A stretch of 64,000 bases of DNA from Tetmemena sp. SeJ-2015 (Eukaryota; Ciliophora; Spirotrichea; Sporadotrichida; Oxytrichidae), in NCBI GenBank assembly GCA_027382625.1, contig JAJKFJ010021673.1, forward strand, positions 1 through 64,000, given 5' to 3'. Below are positions 58,162-64,000 of this stretch, one piece after another. A program made the translations under genes and the position numbers. The notes below the pieces were generated by a model, which saw only the letters and a program-made list of their open reading frames with translations, had not been told where the DNA came from and ran no database searches. Every line of letters starts with the position of its first letter. Position 1 is the first letter of the stretch.

Positions 58162-60366
58162 TAGCTTGCGGATGATTATGATAAAGAAGAATATGACAGC
58201 TTAGATTAAATCAAAGCCTCAAAGATTCATAGAGGGTTTCTAAAGTGATTTTTTATTCATAAATCTAAATAATTCTTCTGTTCCTTATCATTTCAGGTAA
58301 GAAATTTACAAAAATGCTAAACTTAATAAATTAAATCATCAATCGATTTATTGCTTTATTTTTCTTTGAGAATTATGATTTCTTCAACTTACAAGCAATC
58401 AAAAATAAAGAGAAGAATACTAAACAGTCTAAGGAGTAATTTATTTTTACTTTAAGAGTTTGGACACTTTCGGCCACCCAATTTCCTTGCTATATAAAGA
58501 TTCAAGCACCTATCAATCTTACCTAGGTGGCTTCTTCACAATCATCATATTCAATATAATATTTTTACTTATAAATCTTGTACAAAATAGGCCTGATGGT
58601 ATATTTCCTAGTTCAACTAGTATCTGTAATTAGAAGGGACGTGTATAATGTAACGAATTCAATCTCTTACTTGGATCTTTCCTCAAACTCGACCTCAATA
58701 AATTTGAACTAAGACAACTTTGACTTTGCAATTGGATTTTATTTTCTATTTAAAAGGATTCTACTCAAGTTATGATGACGCTTACAATTCTGATTAAATT
58801 TAATAAAAGCAACATTTTTATATCTATATGATGTGTTTTAGATATACAGAGTTATTTTCAAAGCTAACAACTACTACATTCAAGATGAAAAACTAATATA
58901 TAACATTATTTTATAGATGGAGAATTTATTCAGGAAGAATATGAAATTGGAACTGAAATTTGCCAGGGAGACAGATTTCTTGGACAGAAAGCTTTTTACT
59001 AGAGCTTGGGTTTAGACAAAGGAGTGCTACTTTGCCCAAAAAGAGACTTTAAAATGAACTTGTCTGGAAATTAAATTAGCAAATGATTCAAATTTTAGTC
59101 TTTATAAATTCAAACAATGGGTAGATAGTTCATATCAGAATAGACAAGTGCAATCAGACTTGGTTAGATAATTTATACAACAATCTGAATTAAAGTGGTG
59201 TCTTGAATGCGCCAAGCAAGCATCGAGAGTGCTAAAACTATAGTCAGATAAATTTTGAAGATATGAATTATCAGATGGAGCTCTACACATCTCAGAAATA
59301 CTTTGACACCAAAGATTAAACTGTAATGAATTTATTTAATTTTATAAAGATTTTGACAAACCCTTGAAATCTAAGAATAATTTTAATTTATTTAAAAGAG
59401 CAAACTATTCAATTTTGCTAAAATACTTTCTTTATTTATAAGATTAGAAACAAAAGTCTTGGTTTTTTTTTTTAAAAAAATTATACCAAAAAAAAAAAAA
59501 TTTAAAAATAAAATTCATTTTAAAAAAATAATACTTAAGTTTTTATTTTTTTTAAAATAAATCTAATTGTTTTTTTTTTTGAATTATTAATTTACATTAT
59601 TTTTTTATAAATAGGGCAATTTATTTTAAATTTAATTTGCATGATAACTAAGATACTCAAAGCCAAGACTACTAAATTAACTCTAAAAATGCATTTTAAT
59701 CTTATACTTTAACTTACGTTTACAGTATGGCTCTGTCAACTTCTCTAAGCTGAAACATCAAGAATGTTACCAATCACAATATTATTTTAAATTTAGTGAT
59801 CCAACTTAATCTTGATTCAGAGACAACTCAAATAGAAAGATCTGTAGACACTTTGCTAGTGGCTATTACCAACACAGGTGGCTTTATGAGCATTCTTTAT
59901 GCAATCATAAATATCCTTATAGCTTCATTACAAGAAAGATTGTTTTACCAAAGCATTATTTCAAAGCTCTTTTACATCAATTCAGATTCAAAAGCCAACC
60001 AAACTTCCAAAAAAAATTTAAAGGCGTTTTATTGTTTAATAATTATGTTTTTGACCATTTTTTTTCAAAAAAAACCCAAAAATTTCAATTCCCAAAAATT
60101 CTTGAAATTTGATTTAAAGTTTTAATTTGGGAGAATATAAACCCTATTTAATTTTTTATTTTAAAACTTGATATAATAGAAAAATTATTACTTTCAAAAC
60201 TTAAATTTTTTTCGGTTTAAAATAAATTTTATTTTTTCTGAATGACTAAAAATCTCTTTATTTATTTTCTGTAAGCGATATTCCAAAAGAACTCAATATA
60301 AGAATTACATTCAAAAGAAGAATCTTTTCAAAAATGGGAAGATGATAAAAATAATTTTCCAAGATT

Positions 60367-60410
<44 letters not shown>

Positions 60411-61002
60411 GCTAAATATCAATAAAGGCTGCTCCCTTATTTGAAGGCCAATTTGCTCGAATAAAATGAAACTTATATAGATATATTATATTTTATTCTT
60501 CCTAATAGAGATTAACAAGCAGTTTATTGAGTAAATTAAGCACAGGTAATGATCTTTCTTTGAAACTTTCACTTGCTTAAATTCTTCACAAAGCAATAGA
60601 TAATAAGACTGACTCCAGGATTTAATTCCCCTTTTTATTCTTAGGATTTTAAAGTAACTTATACCAGAAGACTTGAAAGAATTACATGAGAGGATTTTAA
60701 AATAAAAGAGACTAGATAACTCATCATCTCCACTCTCTAATATAGATAGGTTGAATACATCTCGATAGCTTAGTAATCACTAAGAGAGCAGACTGTCAAA
60801 GGAAAGAGAACTGAAGAAGATGGATACACTAGAACATCTCAGTCAAGTAACAAGTAGGACTCAATTAAAGAGAGAGGATAAGCATAAAATTAAAAGCAAG
60901 AGGAAGCTTTAGGAATTAAACAGGCTCTAAAGCAACAGCAGCTTCCAATATCAAACTTGTAGATGTATCAAACACTTTGGATTAGGATCAAAATGCTCTT
61001 GA
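58162..61002 (+). CDS. P9: last and most compact paralog
   Basis: The N-terminal segment at about 58162-58245 (D-D-Y-D-K-E-E-Y-D-S-L-D) is homologous to that of P8; its own start codon is not clear. Then 58454-58543 (K-S-L-D-T-F-G-H-P), 58575-58738 (TM1, N-V-T-N-S), 58756-about 58800, about 58920-59077 (Y-E-I-G-T-E-I-C-Q-G-D), 59090-about 59335 (W-L-D-N-L-Y-N-N-L), about 59640-59750, 59755-about 60000 (T-N-T-G-G-F-M-S-I-L-Y-A-I-I, TM2 uninterrupted), 60420-60530, about 60545-60630 (A-Q-I-L-H-K-A-I-D-N-K-T), 60646-61002 (L-I-P-E-D-L-K-E-L-H), TGA at 61000-61002. Pointers AAG, ATC, GGATT, AAATT. The stretch 60000-60410 is homopolymer-rich (38-base A run near 60373), so its frame is unreliable. 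Unknown function. Confidence 0.72.
58246..58456. other. 211 bp IES of P9 (pointer AAG)
   Basis: AAG at 58243-58245 and 58454-58456. Joined G-F-L-K-S-L-D-T-F-G-H-P. Confidence 0.75.
58544..58577. other. 34 bp IES-1 of P9 (pointer ATC)
   Basis: ATC at 58541-58543 and 58575-58577. Joined F-F-T-I-L-Y-K-I-G-L-M-V-Y-F. Confidence 0.8.
58739..58760. other. 22 bp IES-2 of P9 (pointer GGATT)
   Basis: GGATT at 58734-58738 and 58756-58760. Joined A-I-G-F-Y-S-S-Y-D-D-A-Y-N. Confidence 0.8.
59078..59094. other. 17 bp IES of P9 (pointer AAATT)
   Basis: AAATT at 59073-59077 and 59090-59094. Joined L-S-G-N-Q-I-L-V-F-I-N-S-N. The 17 bp contain an in-frame TGA, so removal is required for translation. Confidence 0.78.
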
Positions 61003-61352
61003 AAATTTGGATACAAAGAGTTTAAATATAGAAACTAAATGAACGAATATGGATACTATCTTGAAAGATACTCCTCGAGAGAATGGGCTACTTATTAGAG
61101 TAATTTAAAATTAAAAAAAATCTTCCTTTTTTTAATAAAATTTTTAAGTTTTTTTTTTTATTTTTTTAATTAAATTTGAAAAAAAAAAAAATAAAGATAA
61201 ATTGGATTTGTGTTATAATCATTATTACTTTTGAATTTGTTGAATCATTTTTCGGGCATTTCGATTTGACTTTGAATTTGACTGAATTTTGAATTTATCT
61301 CTGTGTAAGATGGGATGTTATAGGGCTTGGAGATGGAGTGGTAGACAGCGCA
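61003..61352. other. Spacer between P9 and the tRNA gene
   Basis: AT-rich with A/T runs at 61105-61200, then a mixed-composition stretch. No gene. Confidence 0.5.
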
Positions 61353-61434
61353 GACAATTTGCCTGAGTGGTTAAAGGGTCAGACTCGAAATCTGATGGGG
61401 TCTCCCCGCGCAGGTTCAAATCCTGCAGTTGTCG
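61353..61434 (+). tRNA. tRNA-Ser (anticodon CGA)
   Basis: 82 nt with a type II fold. Acceptor GACAATT pairs with AGTTGTC (one G-U), discriminator G. Anticodon stem TCAGA/TCTGA holds loop CTCGAAA, so the anticodon is CGA and reads UCG. A long variable arm (TGGGGTCTCCCCG) is typical of serine tRNA. The T arm CAGGTTCAAATCCTG contains the B box GGTTCAAATCC; the A box is TGCCTGAGTGG. No CCA is encoded and no intron is present. A T run directly after (61436-61440) is a pol III terminator. Confidence 0.96.
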
Positions 61435-61435
61435 A

Positions 61436-61440
61436 TTTTT
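61436..61440 (+). terminator. RNA polymerase III terminator of tRNA-Ser
   Basis: TTTTT one base after the discriminator position. Confidence 0.7.
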
Positions 61441-61546
61441 ATTCCACCCTCCTTCTTTTGTAAATTAAATTAGAGTATCACTTGCACTTAGAGTCAACGA
61501 TATTTATTTTGAATTGTAAAATTTTAGTATAAATTAGTCCATTTAA

Positions 61547-64000
61547 ATGGCTTCGCTGCAGAAACCTCCGGTTTAGAAACCAAAATAGCAGAGCTCCTCC
61601 GTCTAGAGACCTCCAACTGCTTAAAATTAACTCCTGTAATAAAACCAGATGGCCTAAGTAAAAGCGGACTCTTAATAAAGGCAACTTTCTCAGGATAAGT
61701 AAGTTAAATTATTAAGCTTTAGAGAAGTGCTTATGTATTTTTAATAGACTCACTCCCTCAAGGAAATTTGAGAGAGACTCTTAAAATGAACTCATTCAAA
61801 AGTAAACCTCTTCAAACTCATAAGCAAAGAATCAAATCAATAACATACTCAGCTAATAGTTGTAGCCATCAGTGCAAAATGTGCTACCTCCCAAAGTTTT
61901 GGCAGAGTCAATAGACTTAAGCAACTCTTTAATCAATAATATTGAGCAGAGGATAGGAAAAATGAAGGGAGTAATTGAGTTTAAAAGCTATTTATTTACT
62001 TATAGTTGAAGAATAAAATAGTGTAAATTAATGAGACCTTGAAAAGATCTTCTCTCGAATACTAAAATAGCCAAGTTTTATAATCGCAAGCCTTTTAAAA
62101 TACCGTCTCAGAAATTCAAGAAAACCTTGAATCAATAGACTATCAGTCAGATAAATACAATAGGACAAATGCAGTCAAGAAATCCATGATTTATAAATTG
62201 TTTCTACATTTTACTTTTTCTTGATTAAAAGTGATGTGAGGCAGAAGTTGAAAACTCTCAAATTCAACATAGCTTTTCTAGATAGGATGCTTGACTCTAT
62301 GTTCCTAAGTAGTTTGATGAATTCTAATAAGCCTCGCTAAAGCAGCAGCGATGAGAAAAAGTCTGTTAATATTCCCTATTAACCTAGTGGAGTTAGCACT
62401 GCAAGCTTGTAAGTTTTTATTTACTCACACTATTTAGAGATCTCCAAAGGCGAATAAATGAAATGGATAAATAGCTTGAAGAGCTTAGAAAGCAACAAAT
62501 CCAGTCTGAGGAAAAAATAATGAAGTAGCAGCAGAGACAGAATATTGACTAACTGAAGAAAGAAAAGGCAGACATAAGAAAATAAGAGGAAGAGGAGAGA
62601 AGGATGGCTATGATGAATTAAATAGAGCAGCAAAGCAAATAGCAAATGCTGAGTTAGCAGGCAGAGAACTATTGCTTTGAAGCAGATTGTCTTTTCTTTG
62701 GCTTTGGCCAGGAGCAAGATTTATAGAAGGCACTTGACTTATACTAGAAAAGTGCTTAACTTGGAAATCCTAAAGCTATGATGGCACTGGGTAGAATTTA
62801 TGAGAATGGTATTGGAACTAAAATAGATTTCATTAAAGCCTATTCGTACTATGATGCAGCTGCAAGTTAGAACGAGCCTTATGCCCTTTATTGGCTAGGA
62901 AATTAATGCGAAGTAAGTTTTATCAATCTAAAATTCAATATAGTTGGGTCAAGTGCCTGAAATGAATGGGATTCCTAACTTTACGCTTGCTCTATCCTTT
63001 TATAAAAAAGCAGCAGAGAAAGAATGCAAAGAAGCATTTTACAAAATAGGCTACTTTTATCAGTATGGGATAGAGGTTGAAAAAAACCTTTAGCTGGCAA
63101 CTAGAAAATATGAAGAGGGAGCTGCTTGTGTAAGCTTTATCCTATCTCAAACATTTATAGGGAGATGAAGTGTGCATGAATGCATTAGGATCCTTGTTTT
63201 ATAATGATTAGAAGGATTATCGATAAGCGTTCGAATGGTTCAGGAAATCTGCAGCCAGAGGATTTGCTAGGGCTCTCAACAATCTAGCAGTGTGCTATGA
63301 GCTTGGTCATGGAACAGATGTTGATACCGATGTAGCACTATAGTACTATTAGGAGGCAAGAAAGAAGGGATATCTTCCAGCTACTAAAAATCTAGCCTCT
63401 CTCTATTTTGCGAAAGCGAAACTCTCAAAATCAGAGGAGCTATTCAAATAAGCAGCAGATATATACTTTGATATTGTTCAAAAGGATTAGACATAAGCAG
63501 ATATCTATTTCAATCTTGGCCAAATGCTTGAAAATGGATAAGGACTTGACAGGGATTTTACTTCTGCATTTAGATACTACAAGTAAGCTAAATAAGCGAC
63601 TAATCTTAATTATAGGAAATCTGCAAGTCTAAACTATCCAAAGGCTTACACAAAGTGTGGTGATTTATTATACTCAGGTAAGGGCTGTGGAAAGAGAGAC
63701 AAAGCAGAGGCATTTAGGTGTTATCAGAAGGCTGCAAGTCAAAATGATCCCGAGGCTCTAAATAATTTAGCCTTGATGCTTGAAAATGGTTTCGAGGAAA
63801 GATTATCAGATCCAATTTAAGCAATTGAAGTTTACAAGAAAGCTATAAAGTTTGGGAGTTCCGATGCTGCTATTAACTTAGCTCTTATTTATCTCAATGT
63901 AATTAGCATTTTTTCCTGAAAATTTTAGGGAGAATTTGTGGAAAAGGATACTAATCAGGCCAAAGCTTTGCTGAAGTAGGCCTTCAAAATTGGAAATGAA
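61547..64000 (+). CDS. Sel1-repeat protein with Gln-rich N-terminus and coiled coil (3' end beyond the window)
   Basis: ATG at 61547 (M-A-S-L-Q-K-P-P-V-Q). Exons 61547-61698, 61748-61970, 62006-62199, 62232-62408, 62438-62912, 62944-63129, 63161-63898, 63929-end. The seven introns are 29-49 nt, all GT-AG, and all phases agree, giving 739 codons so far. Many Gln are TAA/TAG. Residues 1-125 are Gln-rich. A coiled coil (about 255-320) contains E-E-L-R-K-Q-Q-I-Q-S-E-E and K-K-E-K-A-D-I-R-K. From about residue 325, some eleven Sel1-like repeats follow, for example L-G-R-I-Y-E-N-G-I-G-T and A-Y-S-Y-Y-D-A-A-A. Sel1 repeats are alpha-helical solenoid scaffolds in signalling and protein quality control; the exact role here is unknown. 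Intron 3 starts GTTTCT, an unusual donor. No IES was detected, unlike the P genes. Confidence 0.88.
61699..61747 (+). other. Introns of the Sel1 gene (first of seven)
   Basis: This one is 49 nt (GTAAGT...TAG) and restores the frame K-L-T-P-S-R-K-F-E. The others are 61971-62005, 62200-62231, 62409-62437, 62913-62943, 63130-63160 and 63899-63928. Five begin GTAAG or GTAAT and all end AG. They differ from the IESs by having splice signals and no flanking direct repeats. Confidence 0.85.

Noticed and set aside
60373..60410. 38-base A run as poly-A tail of a retrogene or retroelement
   Set aside because: No upstream element boundary or target duplication found; it lies inside the P9 gene region rich in homopolymers.

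Overview
The window looks like germline (micronuclear) DNA of a hypotrich or spirotrich ciliate, most likely Oxytricha or a close relative. Four things point there. (1) Coding stretches are continuous only if TAA and TAG encode Gln and TGA is the sole stop. (2) Genes are cut into short coding segments (MDSs) by AT-rich internal eliminated sequences (IESs). Each IES is bounded by short direct repeats (pointers), and removing it with one repeat copy restores the paralog's reading frame. (3) A TBE-type transposon with C4A4C4 ends and zinc-finger/kinase, 22K and Tc1-like transposase ORFs sits inside one IES. (4) Ordinary genes have tiny 29-49 nt GT-AG introns. All of this was read by eye. Coordinates of short pointers are firm; MDS edges marked 'about' are not.

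Layout: 3-434 is the tail of an unknown upstream gene. From about 1.9 kb to 61.0 kb lie nine tandem same-strand paralogs (called P1-P9 here) of one membrane-protein family: P1 1905-6556 (5' part not found), P2 7167-8277 (decayed), P3 9178-18303, P4 21089-30675, P5 32294-39676, P6 about 40160-45765, P7 46452-50571, P8 50961-57817, P9 about 58162-61002. The predicted protein has a short cytosolic N-terminus, a D-x-F-G-H-P...GG signature leading into TM1, a Cys-containing N-glycosylated ectodomain, a second TM segment (T-G-G-F-M-S-I-L) and a long Gln/Lys-rich cytosolic tail. MDS order is collinear in every locus. P3-P5 form a closely related subgroup with large, transposon-filled IESs. P7-P9 carry IESs of only 16-40 bp at the same positions. 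After the array come a tRNA-Ser(CGA) gene and the first eight exons of a Sel1-repeat protein gene with no IES detected.

Mobile DNA is abundant and almost confined to IESs and intergenic gaps: a TBE (22133-24975), a 1.96 kb element with decayed minus-strand ORFs (13371-15333), a 982 bp foldback element, several inverted-repeat MITE families, a SINE-like family with a 14 bp target duplication, and a microsatellite framed by 12 bp inverted repeats. The most interesting overall signal is the array itself. The same IES sites recur in up to eight paralogs, with pointers that slide by a few bases and lengths from about 20 bp to 4.5 kb. In two paralogs, unrelated elements occupy exactly the same site.
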